A stretch of DNA of 11,066 nucleotides from Desulfobacterales bacterium (GTDB lineage: Bacteria; Desulfobacterota; Desulfobacteria; Desulfobacterales; JAFDCJ01). Of the stretch, positions 1-7,652 are shown piece by piece. How positions within the stretch are numbered: the stretch's first letter is position 1; the number at the start of each line of letters is the position of its first letter. The translations under genes and the position numbers were made by a program. Location: NCBI GenBank assembly GCA_029932495.1, contig JAOZPY010000054.1, forward strand, positions 1 through 11,066, written 5' to 3'. Below the pieces are notes generated by a model. The model did not search any database. It had not been told where the DNA came from and saw nothing but the letters and a program-made list of their open reading frames with translations.

Positions 1-197
1 TTTTTGGCGGCGTCGGCTTTACCATTGCCATTGTTGTCATGGCGGGCATCCGCGAAGAACTTGATCTGTGCGATATCCCACAAGCCTTCAAGGGCGCGGC
101 CATTACCTTGATTATCGGTGGCATTCTGGCCATGGCATTTATGGGATTTGCGGGCGTTGACAACGGGTTGAGAGCGGCTCTGGGGGCTGTTCCTTGA
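1..197 (+). CDS. rnfA: RnfA, C-terminal part (Rnf complex membrane subunit)
   Basis: The window opens inside this gene; the reading frame begins at base 3 and runs 64 codons to a TGA at 195-197. The visible end contains the motifs AGIREELDL and AFKGAAITLIIGG and a final hydrophobic helix, AMAFMGFAGV, which match the conserved C-terminus of RnfA/RsxA (known family: roughly 190-200 residues, six transmembrane helices, inner membrane). RnfA and RnfE form the membrane core through which electrons pass in the ferredoxin:NAD+ oxidoreductase coupled to Na+ or H+ translocation. The stop is 16 bases before the rnfB start, so the two are co-transcribed. The order rnfA then rnfB is that of the rnfCDGEAB operons known in anaerobes; the earlier genes would lie to the left of the window. 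Confidence 0.93.
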   Translation, partial: FGGVGFTIAIVVMAGIREELDLCDIPQAFKGAAITLIIGGILAMAFMGFAGVDNGLRAALGAVP

Positions 198-204
198 GCC
201 AATT

Positions 205-209
205 GGAGG
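205..209 (+). promoter_or_regulatory. Ribosome binding site of rnfB
   Basis: GGAGG lies 4 bases before the ATG at 214, in the short gap after rnfA. The spacing is slightly tight, but the site supports this start, and the hydrophobic N-terminal anchor expected of RnfB begins directly after it. Confidence 0.7.
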
Positions 210-213
210 ACCA

Positions 214-1125
214 ATGACCTGGGTTACCATCGGTTTGTCCGGCGGCATTCTGCTGTCCATGGCGTTGCTGTTGACATACATCCTTGGTTGGGCCAATCGA
301 AAATTTCGCGTGGATATCGACCCCCGGGTGCTGACGGTGATCGATGCGCTTCCCGGGGCCAACTGCGGGGGTTGTGGTTATGTCGGCTGTGGAGAATATG
401 CTGAAGCGGTGGTGCTGGAGCATGAAGCCGTTAACAAATGTGTGGTGGGCGGTCAGAGCTGTGCCCTTTCAGTGGCTGCCATTATGGGCGTGGAAGTCGG
501 AGAAACGCTGCCTTACCGCCCGATCATTCACTGCGGAGCGCATTATGATGACCGGCTGGGACGCAATGAATACCTGGGCGAAAAACGCTGCGCCGCAGCC
601 AACCTGGTAACTGACGTTCAGGGCTGTACTTATGGCTGTCTTGGCTTTGGTGACTGTGTGCGTGCATGCCAGTTTGATGCCCTGCATGTGATTGACGGTC
701 TGGCTACCGTGGATTATGAAAAATGCGTGGGGTGCGGTGCTTGCGCCAAAGTATGTCCCCGTAATATTATTACCATTACCCCCTTTAAATCCGAGCGTGT
801 GCTGGCGGTCGCGTGCTCCAACAAGGACAGGGGGAAAGATGTCATTGCGGTCTGCAACGTGGGCTGTATCGGCTGTGGCGCCTGTGCCAGGACTTCCAGC
901 CTGTTTAAACTCGAAGATAACCTGTCCACCATCGACTATGATGCTTACACGCCGGAATGTTCTTTGGAGGTGCTGGAGGCTTGTCGAAAATGTCCGCGTC
1001 AGCGTCTTGTTTTTGTCGGGATGCCGACAGCCGAAGAGCAGGAAAAAGCCCGGGACCTGGAAGCTCCGGCCATCGTGGAGCCGGATTTTAAGACCACCGT
1101 GGATGATACCGAATGGCGGGGTTGA
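214..1125 (+). CDS. rnfB: RnfB, iron-sulfur subunit of the Rnf complex
   Basis: This 303-residue protein is the ferredoxin-like electron-entry subunit of Rnf, anchored to the inner face of the membrane. Residues 5-26 form one hydrophobic anchor helix. Cys51, 54, 59 and 76 (NCGGCGYVGC...C) form the [4Fe-4S] domain typical of RnfB. A two-cluster ferredoxin region follows: C138-x3-C142-x5-C148-x3-C152 (the glycine-rich CLGFGDC variant) and a canonical C171-x2-C174-x2-C177-x3-CP. A third region has C201, C214, C218, C221 and C224, but Ser228 stands where the fourth cluster cysteine would be; C249, C257 and C260-Pro follow near the end. The protein is longer than the roughly 190-residue enterobacterial RsxB and resembles the multi-cluster RnfB of anaerobes. 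It reads as the last gene of the operon: a hairpin follows and the next gene is convergent. Loss of cysteines in the third region may be a lineage trait rather than damage. Confidence 0.95.
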   Translation: MTWVTIGLSGGILLSMALLLTYILGWANRKFRVDIDPRVLTVIDALPGANCGGCGYVGCGEYAEAVVLEHEAVNKCVVGGQSCALSVAAIMGVEVGETLPYRPIIHCGAHYDDRLGRNEYLGEKRCAAANLVTDVQGCTYGCLGFGDCVRACQFDALHVIDGLATVDYEKCVGCGACAKVCPRNIITITPFKSERVLAVACSNKDRGKDVIAVCNVGCIGCGACARTSSLFKLEDNLSTIDYDAYTPECSLEVLEACRKCPRQRLVFVGMPTAEEQEKARDLEAPAIVEPDFKTTVDDTEWRG

Positions 1126-1130
1126 TATCC

Positions 1131-1156
1131 CCCTTATGTTTAAGGGTGGAGTTTTT
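1131..1156 (+). terminator. Weak intrinsic terminator after rnfB
   Basis: A perfect 6-bp stem, CCCTTA/TAAGGG (1131-1136 with 1141-1146, 4-base loop), is followed after five bases by a run of five T (1152-1156). It lies 5 bases past the rnfB stop and in the 45-bp gap between convergent genes. The stem is short and the T run is displaced, so it may be only partly effective. On the other strand there is no T run, so it would not serve the convergent gene. Confidence 0.45.
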
Positions 1157-1170
1157 GGTCCCGCCGCAGG

Positions 1171-2382
1171 TTACACTTCCACCGGCTCGAGGTGTGGGTT
1201 GGGGATGTATTGTCTGCCGACCTTCGCGCAGGGCTTGCCTTCCACCAGAACCACATCAGCGGTAAACGCATTGACTCCCTGCATCAGGTAACTACCGACC
1301 CCATAGGCATCCACAGGTACCTGCAGCTTTTCGAACTCGGCGATTCGCCCGGGGTTGAAGCCGCCCGATACGATGATCTTCACATGACCGAATCCATGCT
1401 TGTCCAGTGTCTGGCGGGTCATTTCCACCAGCCTGGGAGTGACACCCGTGGGTTTGAAATTCTGCATGACCGGTATAATGGATTTGTCGACCAGGGTGTT
1501 GGAGGTGTCCAGGCGGACCCCCCAGAGCTTGTCCCCCAGCTTCTCACAGCATTTCAACGCGGTGCCCACGCAGTCGTTGTCAAAATCCACCAGGGCGACC
1601 AGGGCGACTTCCGGGTAGGTTTCACCGAACAGGCGGATGGCCTTGACCGTATCACCCCCCACAGCGGCGATCAGAGCGTGGGGAACGGTGCCGGACGCCT
1701 TGGCCCCCCACCAGTGGGCCTGGGCATCTGTGGAAACGCCGGTGGCGCCGCCGATGTGGGCCGCGTAACCATCACCACCCTGAACGGCCCAGTGATCGAA
1801 ACGGGCCGGAAAATAAAGGACGATTTTTCCGTTGGCGGCTTGCACCACGCCGCGTACATTGCTGGCGATTTTGGTGCGTCGTGCCAGAATTCCCAGGTAA
1901 ACCGTTTCCAGGTGTGCAAAAAGGCTCGCGTTGCCTGTGATGTGCATTACGGTTTCCCAAGGGGAGATGCGATCGCCGTCATGCAGGGCTTCGACTTCCA
2001 GCTGGTTAAACCCGCTTTTCCACAGGCCGTCCAGCTGCCGGGAGACTTCCATTTTTTTTTCAATGGTCAGCAGATAATCCTTGTGATTGCCAAGGAACTG
2101 CTGCCGGGCGCGGCCCTTGAGTTCGATCAGCCGGTCGAACAGTTTGTATGCTTTGGGATAATCGGTATACCGGCCGGCCGCCACTTTCAGCACCGCCACG
2201 GCCTCGTCCACCCCGCACAGCACGGCATTTTTTTTCTGAAAAACCTGCATGGTGACTTCCGGCTTCAAGTTGTGCTGTTCGAGGGTGATTTTTTCACGCC
2301 AGAAATAGACATCACTGCGGTATCCGCGCCGCAGTTCCTGGACGGGTAAATCAAATACGTGGGCTTCAAGACGTTTGGGCAT
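1171..2382 (-). CDS. Nicotinate phosphoribosyltransferase
   Basis: This 403-residue cytoplasmic enzyme makes nicotinate mononucleotide from nicotinate and PRPP with ATP, the first step of Preiss-Handler NAD salvage. Family marks are YRSDVYF near the start (21-27), the substrate-site segment around STDAQAHWWGAKASGTVPHAL (217-237, with His235 in the place of the catalytic-region histidine), DFDND (266-270), RLDTS (290-294), SGGF (339-342) and YGVGSYL (360-366), which belong to the alpha/beta barrel of the type II phosphoribosyltransferases. The length and these motifs suggest the shorter, archaeal-like subgroup rather than the Escherichia coli PncB type; that subgroup placement is my reading. 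Nicotinamide-specific enzymes share the fold, so substrate is inferred. The ATG at 2382 is preceded by AGGAAA at a suitable distance. It faces rnfB tail to tail and follows livF on the same strand after a 244-bp gap, so it is probably not part of the liv operon. Confidence 0.9.
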   Translation of the reverse strand: MPKRLEAHVFDLPVQELRRGYRSDVYFWREKITLEQHNLKPEVTMQVFQKKNAVLCGVDEAVAVLKVAAGRYTDYPKAYKLFDRLIELKGRARQQFLGNHKDYLLTIEKKMEVSRQLDGLWKSGFNQLEVEALHDGDRISPWETVMHITGNASLFAHLETVYLGILARRTKIASNVRGVVQAANGKIVLYFPARFDHWAVQGGDGYAAHIGGATGVSTDAQAHWWGAKASGTVPHALIAAVGGDTVKAIRLFGETYPEVALVALVDFDNDCVGTALKCCEKLGDKLWGVRLDTSNTLVDKSIIPVMQNFKPTGVTPRLVEMTRQTLDKHGFGHVKIIVSGGFNPGRIAEFEKLQVPVDAYGVGSYLMQGVNAFTADVVLVEGKPCAKVGRQYIPNPHLEPVEV

Positions 2383-2388
2383 TTTCAG

Positions 2389-2394
2389 TTTCCT
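2389..2394 (-). promoter_or_regulatory. Ribosome binding site of the nicotinate phosphoribosyltransferase
   Basis: Reading the - strand, AGGAAA lies 6 bases before the ATG. It fixes the start at 2382. No clear -35/-10 pair was found in the gap above it, apart from AT-rich stretches inside the palindromic element. Confidence 0.5.
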
Positions 2395-2398
2395 GTTT

Positions 2399-2601
2399 TC
2401 TTATTTGATGAAGTCGTAAAAAGTTCCTTTTGTTCGCTTCATGAGCATTTTGGGGATGGCTGAAGCCCTTGGTTAAAATTCAAAAAATCGGGCCAAGGCC
2501 TTCAAACAGTTTGGATTTTTTAGCGCTCAGGTTCTCAGCAAGCTTTTTCCCAAAATGTTCAAAGCCGCTCACAAAAGACTTTTTACAGGGTGATCTTATT
2601 T
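2399..2601. repeat. Palindromic element (2407-2593) with flanking 8-bp direct repeats
   Basis: The gap between livF and the phosphoribosyltransferase is almost filled by one imperfect palindrome. Four nested pairs occur in order: GTAAAAAGT 2416-2424 with 2578-2586; CTTTTGT 2427-2433 with 2571-2577; CATTTTGGG 2446-2454 with 2549-2557; GAAGCCCTTGG 2462-2472 with 2493-2503 (10 of 11). The right arm is longer, with an unpaired stretch around 2504-2548. The same 8 bases, TCTTATTT, stand at both edges (2399-2406 and 2594-2601), as a target-site duplication would. No open frame of note lies inside. This is the form of a MITE-like non-autonomous element or a large REP-like repeat. From memory, sequences with GTAAAAAGT near a TTTGATGA-type end recur between genes of Desulfobacterales, but I could not verify that. 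It may also act as a folded RNA separating the two transcripts. Confidence 0.6.
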
Positions 2602-2626
2602 AATCAATCAATGGAATCGGCTGGCA

Positions 2627-3349
2627 CTATTCTCCCAGGTAGGCTTTTTTAACCTGCTCGTTTTCCAGCAGGTTCACTGATTTGTCAGTCAGCACGATCC
2701 GGCCGGTTTCCATGACATAGCCGGTGCTGGATATGGTCAGGGCCATGTGGGCATTTTGTTCGACCAGGAAAATGGTCACCCCGCTTTTGTTGATTTCCAG
2801 GATGGTTTCAAAAATTTTCTCCACCAGTTTGGGGGCCAGTCCCAGGGACGGTTCGTCCAGCAGCAGCAGTTCCGGCCGGGACATCAGTGCCCGGCCGATG
2901 GCCAGCATCTGCTGCTCCCCGCCGCTCAAGGTGCCGCCCGGCTGTTGCATGCGGTCTTTTAACACCGGGAAAAGGGTAAACACCCAGTCCATATCTTCCG
3001 CTATCTGGGTTTTGTCCCTGCGCAGAAAAGCGCCCATTTCGAGGTTTTCCAGTGTGCTCATTTTGGCAAAGATCTGTCGTCCTTCAGGGGTTTGAGCAAC
3101 CCCCCGGGCCGCCACCTGCTCGGGGCGCAGATGATGGATGGGCTCTTCTTTTAAGAGAATTTCACCCCGGGCGGCCCGTTGTACGCCGCAGATGGTCATC
3201 AGGGTGGTGGACTTGCCGGCCCCGTTGGCGCCGATCAGGCAAGCGATTTCTCCCCGGGAAATGGCACAGGAAATCCCCTTCAACGCGTGGATGTTGCCAT
3301 AATAGGTGTGCACCTCGGAAAGCTGTAAAATTGTCTGGGACTCTGTCAT
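2627..3349 (-). CDS. livF: LivF, second ATPase of the branched-chain amino-acid ABC transporter
   Basis: This 240-residue cytoplasmic ATPase energises uptake together with LivG. It has Walker A GANGAGKST (40-48), the LivF-typical TPEGRQIF segment (87-94), signature LSGGEQQ (141-147), Walker B LLLLDEP (161-167) and VEQNA (196-200). Gln rather than His after VE is the normal LivF pattern. I chose the ATG at 3349, four bases past the livM stop, because the resulting length and N-terminus (ILQLSEVHTYYGNIHALKG) match the family. The frame also allows ATGs at 3394 and 3385, but these would overlap livM by about 30-40 bases and add residues with no family match. The ribosome site is weak, so translation is probably coupled to livM. 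It is the last gene of the livGKHMF operon. Confidence 0.95.
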   Translation of the reverse strand: MTESQTILQLSEVHTYYGNIHALKGISCAISRGEIACLIGANGAGKSTTLMTICGVQRAARGEILLKEEPIHHLRPEQVAARGVAQTPEGRQIFAKMSTLENLEMGAFLRRDKTQIAEDMDWVFTLFPVLKDRMQQPGGTLSGGEQQMLAIGRALMSRPELLLLDEPSLGLAPKLVEKIFETILEINKSGVTIFLVEQNAHMALTISSTGYVMETGRIVLTDKSVNLLENEQVKKAYLGE

Positions 3350-3353
3350 GTGA

Positions 3354-4580
3354 TCAATCCGTGGGTGTTGTCTTGTTGGCTTCATGCAGTTCACGCCGGC
3401 GTCGGGATGCCGGGATCAATCCTTCGGGCTTGAGCACCATCATGGTGGTCATGATTCCGCCAAAGGCCAGCATACGATATTCGGCGAGGTTCCGGAAGAT
3501 CTCCGGCACACCGATCATGATAAAGGCGGCCACGATGATACCGGGAATGCTGCCCACGCCCCCCAGGACTACGATGCAAAGCACGATGCACGACTCCATG
3601 AACAGGAAAAAATTCGGGTTGGTGTAACTTAATTTGGCCGAGAAAAAAGCGCCTGCCACCGAGGCGAAACCCGCACCCAGGGCGTAGGCCAGCAGTTTGA
3701 TCCGGGTGGTGGGGACTCCGGACAGTTCGGCGGCCACCTCGTCTTCCCGGATGGCGATCCAGGCACGGCCCACCCGAGAATTATCCAGCCGGCGAACCCC
3801 GATGATTGTCAAGACGGCAATGACCAGAATTAAATAATACAGGGAGGGCAGGGATTTGAGATAATAAACTGCCCAGGTGAATCCGTCCGAAGAAAAATGC
3901 GGATAAAGCAGATCCGGCCGCTTCATACCGAAAAGGCCGTTGGGCCCCGCGGTCAACGAGTCCCAGTTGTTAAGCACCAGGCGGATAATTTCGCCAAAAC
4001 CCATGGTAACAATGGCCAGATAATCACCGCGCATCTTCAATGTGGGATAGCCGATGAGACATCCGACGGTCATGCCCAGCACAACGCCGACGGGCACGGC
4101 AGCCCAGAAAGACAGGCCGAATTTGAGGTTGAGCAAAGAGTAGGTATAGGCCCCCACGGCGTAAAAGGCGATGTAACCCAGGTCCAGCAGCCCACACAGG
4201 CCCACGACAATGTTCAGGCCCAGCCCCAGGCAGACGTAGATCAGACAGGTAATGGCGACATCCAGCATGTAGTTGTCGGCAAACAGGGGAAAGACGGCGG
4301 CCAGGGCCAGCAGCCCGCCGATGGTATACAGTTTGGGGATGCGGCCAAGGCGCTCGGCTGCCTGCTCGGTCCAGGGCGTTTTGGCGCCCTCCGGTTCCTG
4401 ACGGCGGCCGCGGACGATGGTCAGGATGAAATTGAGCGCCAGGATGGCCACGAAAACCCCCAGGGTTTTGAAGGCCCGGCCAGCCTGGAAACTGGTGGTT
4501 TTGAATCCCAGCATGGGAATGATCAAAATCGCCAGAAAAAAGCTGTAGACCACCAGTTTTTTAAGTTCCTGCCGTACCAT
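3354..4580 (-). CDS. livM: LivM, permease of the branched-chain amino-acid ABC transporter
   Basis: This 408-residue inner-membrane permease pairs with LivH. Residues 1-57 and about 85-100 form the extra N-terminal hydrophobic segments seen in long LivM proteins (E. coli LivM is of similar length), joined by a charged linker at 58-80. The core starts near 105 with the family motif GLCGLLDLGYIAFYAVGAY (127-145), followed by the cytoplasmic coupling loop AIREDEVAAELSGVP (276-290) that contacts the ATPases, and LGGVGSIPG (339-347). The C-terminus is a basic and polar tail. Its ATG shares one base with the livH stop (TGATG arrangement), which implies translational coupling, and livF starts four bases after its stop. 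No frameshift or gap is evident. Confidence 0.95.
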   Translation of the reverse strand: MVRQELKKLVVYSFFLAILIIPMLGFKTTSFQAGRAFKTLGVFVAILALNFILTIVRGRRQEPEGAKTPWTEQAAERLGRIPKLYTIGGLLALAAVFPLFADNYMLDVAITCLIYVCLGLGLNIVVGLCGLLDLGYIAFYAVGAYTYSLLNLKFGLSFWAAVPVGVVLGMTVGCLIGYPTLKMRGDYLAIVTMGFGEIIRLVLNNWDSLTAGPNGLFGMKRPDLLYPHFSSDGFTWAVYYLKSLPSLYYLILVIAVLTIIGVRRLDNSRVGRAWIAIREDEVAAELSGVPTTRIKLLAYALGAGFASVAGAFFSAKLSYTNPNFFLFMESCIVLCIVVLGGVGSIPGIIVAAFIMIGVPEIFRNLAEYRMLAFGGIMTTMMVLKPEGLIPASRRRRELHEANKTTPTD

Positions 4581-5500
4581 CAGACACGTACCTCCGATGA
4601 ACTGTCACCCAGAAGACCGCTGGGTTTCAAATACAGGACCAGGATCAGCACCGTAAACGTGGTCACATCCTTCCAGGCGCTGGGCAGAAAAGCCGCCCAG
4701 AAGACTTCAATCGCTCCGATGATCAGCCCTCCCAGCATGGCACCCGGAATGGAGCCGATTCCTCCCAGAATCGCGGCGGCAAAGGCCTTGATCATGAAAA
4801 TAAAGCCCATGTCAAAGCGTACCGCCCCGTAGTAAAGGCCCACCATGACACCGGCGGCGGCCCCCAGGGCCGGGCCGATCATGAAGGTGATGCGGATGGT
4901 CTGGTCGATATTGATGCCCAGCATGCGGGCCATGGTCTGGTTCTGGGCTGTCGCCCGCATGGCTTTTCCCAGCCGGGTTTTGTGGACAAACAGTTGCAGC
5001 GCCACCATCAACGCCACCGCCAGGATGATGATAAAGATCTGGCCGTTGGTGATGCGCGCTCCGAAGACTTCAAATCCTTCCAGGCCGAATACCTGGGGGT
5101 AGGCCCGGTCGGATACCCCCTGGCTGAGCATCATGCCGTTGGAAAGGAAGATGGACATGCCCAGGGCACTGAGAATGCCCGCCAGCCGGGAAGAGCGACG
5201 CAGCGGTTTATAGGCGACGTGCTCCAGGGCGACTCCCAGCACGGCCACGTAAGCCATGGCCAGGGAAAAGACGATCACCAAGGTAATGATAAAATGACTA
5301 TCCACCCAGCCGGCCTGCTGCAGGGCGGTCAAGGCGATGACCCCGATGAAAGCCCCGGCGGTAAACAGCTCCCCGTGGGCGAAGTTGATCAGCTCGATGA
5401 TGCCGTAGACCATGGTGTAGCCCAGGGCGATCAGGGCATAGATGCTTCCCAGAAAAACGGCATTGACGATCTGCTGCAGCAAAAATGCGGAAAACTCCAT
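4580..5500 (-). CDS. livH: LivH, permease of the branched-chain amino-acid ABC transporter
   Basis: This 306-residue inner-membrane permease is the partner of LivM and matches the usual LivH length. It is hydrophobic throughout, with about eight membrane segments. Motifs are GYTMVYGIIELINFAHGEL (27-45), GMSIFLSNGMML (114-125), the EAA-like coupling loop RATAQNQTMARMLGIN (182-197) and ILGGIGSIPGAMLGG (244-258). The start at 5500 gives the expected N-terminus, but the ribosome site (AAGAG about 8 bases upstream) is poor. It lies 75 bases downstream of the livK stop, with a strong hairpin terminator between them, so expression probably depends on read-through from livK. Confidence 0.95.
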   Translation of the reverse strand: MEFSAFLLQQIVNAVFLGSIYALIALGYTMVYGIIELINFAHGELFTAGAFIGVIALTALQQAGWVDSHFIITLVIVFSLAMAYVAVLGVALEHVAYKPLRRSSRLAGILSALGMSIFLSNGMMLSQGVSDRAYPQVFGLEGFEVFGARITNGQIFIIILAVALMVALQLFVHKTRLGKAMRATAQNQTMARMLGINIDQTIRITFMIGPALGAAAGVMVGLYYGAVRFDMGFIFMIKAFAAAILGGIGSIPGAMLGGLIIGAIEVFWAAFLPSAWKDVTTFTVLILVLYLKPSGLLGDSSSEVRV

Positions 5501-5533
5501 GTGGCTCTTAATCCCTGTTAAAGTCGCAAAATA

Positions 5534-5577
5534 AAATAAACGGACCGGGCGGTTGGTGCCCGGTCCGCTTATTTTTT
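5534..5577 (-). terminator. Strong hairpin terminator between livK and livH
   Basis: A perfect 10-bp GC-rich stem, CGGACCGGGC (5541-5550) with GCCCGGTCCG (5558-5567), encloses a 7-base loop. The flanks are T-rich on both strands: reading the - strand, the stem is followed by TTTATTTTATTTT. It begins about 8 bases after the livK stop. Such hairpins after a binding-protein gene usually let the binding protein be made in excess over the membrane subunits, because only part of the transcription continues. With A/T tracts on both sides it could also work for + strand transcription. Confidence 0.88.
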
Positions 5578-6700
5578 ACAGATCCTTGCCGGTCAGTGGA
5601 TCCCAGTAAGGCACGAATTTGTTATCCTTGACGACCCAGACAATGTGAGCCAGCTTGCGATCCCCCTTGGCATCGAACTTGATGTCGCCGCTGACCCCCG
5701 GCCACGTGTTGGCGCGGATGGTTTTTTGCAGGGTATCGGCCTGGGTGGTGCCGGCCTTATCGATGGCGGCCAGTGCCATCATGCCGGCATCAAAGGCATA
5801 ATAAGCATAAGAGCCGATGTTTTTGGCCTTCCACATGGCTTTGTAAGTCTTTTCAAACTGGCGCCTGGCAGGGGTGTCGGGCGCCTGGGCAAATGTCAGG
5901 TACACGCCTTCGGCGGCTGGTCCGGCGACTTCCAAAAATTTGGGATGGTAGACTGCGTCTTCGCTGACGAAATCCGAGCGGAGGCCGAGCTTGCGGGCCT
6001 GCTGGATCATCTTGGAGCCTTCGGGCTGGTACACGCTCATGTAAATGGCGTCAGGGTTGACCCTTTTGAGTTTGGTCAGAACCGCGGTGAAGTCACTGTC
6101 ACCGGGAGTGATGTGCTCATGGGCCACAATTTTAACCTTGCCGCTTTCCTTGGCAAATTTGGTGATATTGGCCGTCAGTCCGGCGGTATAGGTCTGCTTG
6201 TCGTCGATCAGGGCCAGGGTTTTGGCATGCAGTTTTTTCTCTAAAAACTGCACTGTTGACCAGGCCTGGACGTCATCCCGAGGGGGCATGCGGAAAAAGT
6301 AGTCATAGCCCTTGGCGGTCAGACGCTCATTGGTGGATGCCGGGGTGATCATGACGATCTTGGCGTCCATCAGCGGGATTTGAGCCGGCTCGGTGGCCGA
6401 AGAGCAGTAGGCGCCGACAACCACGTTCACGTCGCTGTTGATCAGCTTGTTGGCGGCCATGGTGGCCTTGCCGCCGTCACAGGCACTGTCTCCGGGGATG
6501 ACTTCAACCTTATCAAAGCCTTTGACCGGGCCATAGACGGCCACTGCCGTTTTGACCCCCTGCAGGATGTCCGTGCCATCCTGGGCGTAGGGGCCGGTCA
6601 AGGGGCTCAGGGTGCCGATTCTCAGTGTCTTGGCGGCAACCAGACCGTGAACTCCCAGTATCAGTGTGATACATAAAACAAAGATCCCGATTTTTTTCAT
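5576..6700 (-). CDS. livK: LivK/LivJ-type periplasmic branched-chain amino-acid binding protein
   Basis: This 374-residue protein delivers the substrate to LivHM. Residues 1-23 form a signal peptide (basic MKK, hydrophobic core, VAA before the mature KTLRIG). The mature part is a type I periplasmic binding fold. GTLSPLTGPYAQDGTD (29-44), DSACDGGKATMAANKLI (71-87) and GAYCSSATEPA (96-106) match LivJ/LivK closely. Cys74 and Cys99 correspond to the known disulfide of LivJ, and CSSAT with PASTNERL (120-127) is the ligand pocket region. Specificity among leucine, isoleucine, valine or other neutral amino acids cannot be read from sequence. The start is certain because of a near-perfect ribosome site. 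It is unusual in sitting second in the operon, between livG and livH. Confidence 0.94.
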   Translation of the reverse strand: MKKIGIFVLCITLILGVHGLVAAKTLRIGTLSPLTGPYAQDGTDILQGVKTAVAVYGPVKGFDKVEVIPGDSACDGGKATMAANKLINSDVNVVVGAYCSSATEPAQIPLMDAKIVMITPASTNERLTAKGYDYFFRMPPRDDVQAWSTVQFLEKKLHAKTLALIDDKQTYTAGLTANITKFAKESGKVKIVAHEHITPGDSDFTAVLTKLKRVNPDAIYMSVYQPEGSKMIQQARKLGLRSDFVSEDAVYHPKFLEVAGPAAEGVYLTFAQAPDTPARRQFEKTYKAMWKAKNIGSYAYYAFDAGMMALAAIDKAGTTQADTLQKTIRANTWPGVSGDIKFDAKGDRKLAHIVWVVKDNKFVPYWDPLTGKDL

Positions 6701-6706
6701 GATGCT

Positions 6707-6714
6707 ACCTCCTT
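6707..6714 (-). promoter_or_regulatory. Strong ribosome binding site of livK
   Basis: Reading the - strand, AAGGAGGT, a full match to the anti-Shine-Dalgarno core, lies 6 bases before the livK ATG. It is much stronger than the sites seen before livH, livM and livF, in keeping with the high copy number expected of a periplasmic binding protein. Confidence 0.85.
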
Positions 6715-6777
6715 TTGGGGTTGATAAATTGTACCGGATACCAGCGCCGTCCCGGGTTGCAGACCGTCAAGCAACGA

Positions 6778-7545
<768 letters not shown>

Positions 7546-7590
7546 GATGCAGCCCCTGGGTTTTTGCACAAATCGATTTTGTAGCGGCGA

Positions 7591-7633
7591 TAAGTTGGCT
7601 ATATAATCATTTTAGCGGCAGCTTGTCAACTTA
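7591..7633. promoter_or_regulatory. Inverted repeat spanning the livG promoter (possible operator)
   Basis: TAAGTTGGC (7591-7599) pairs with GTCAACTTA (7625-7633), 8 of 9 bases, with the core TAAGTTG/CAACTTA perfect. The arms overlap the -35 box and lie just beyond the -10 box of the promoter. A regulator binding both arms would cover the promoter. This is only a sequence symmetry; no regulator gene is in the window, and a chance origin is possible in AT-rich DNA. Confidence 0.35.
7601..7629 (-). promoter_or_regulatory. Sigma70-type promoter of the livGKHMF operon
   Basis: Reading the - strand, a perfect TTGACA (7624-7629) is separated by 17 bases from TTATAT (7601-7606). Shifting one base gives TATATA with an 18-base gap. 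Initiation would fall near 7594, leaving a leader of about 50 bases before the livG ATG at 7545. It lies between the oxidoreductase remnant and livG, so the liv operon need not rely on transcription from the cyclodeaminase gene. Confidence 0.65.
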
Positions 7634-7652
7634 CTTTGAGATGCGTCTGGAT

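Noticed and set aside
1192..2349. Long open frame on the + strand (about 385 codons) opposite the nicotinate phosphoribosyltransferase
   Set aside because: Its translation is rich in Gly, His, Gln and Asp with no recognisable domain. It mirrors the codon bias of the real gene on the - strand, whose motifs are clear.
3350..3394. Longer livF start overlapping livM
   Set aside because: The additional 15 residues have no family match, and the start at 3349 fits a coupled start four bases after the livM stop.
3897..4832. Open frame of about 311 codons on the + strand across livM and livH
   Set aside because: Low-complexity His/Gln/Asp-rich translation antisense to two certain permease genes. No ribosome site or family match was seen.
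4982..5521. Open frame of about 179 codons on the + strand opposite livH
   Set aside because: Antisense shadow of a well-supported membrane protein, with His/Gln/Gly-rich composition and no domain.
7546..7569. GTG start for livG eight codons upstream
   Set aside because: The ATG at 7545 has AGGGG at proper spacing and gives the usual N-terminus.
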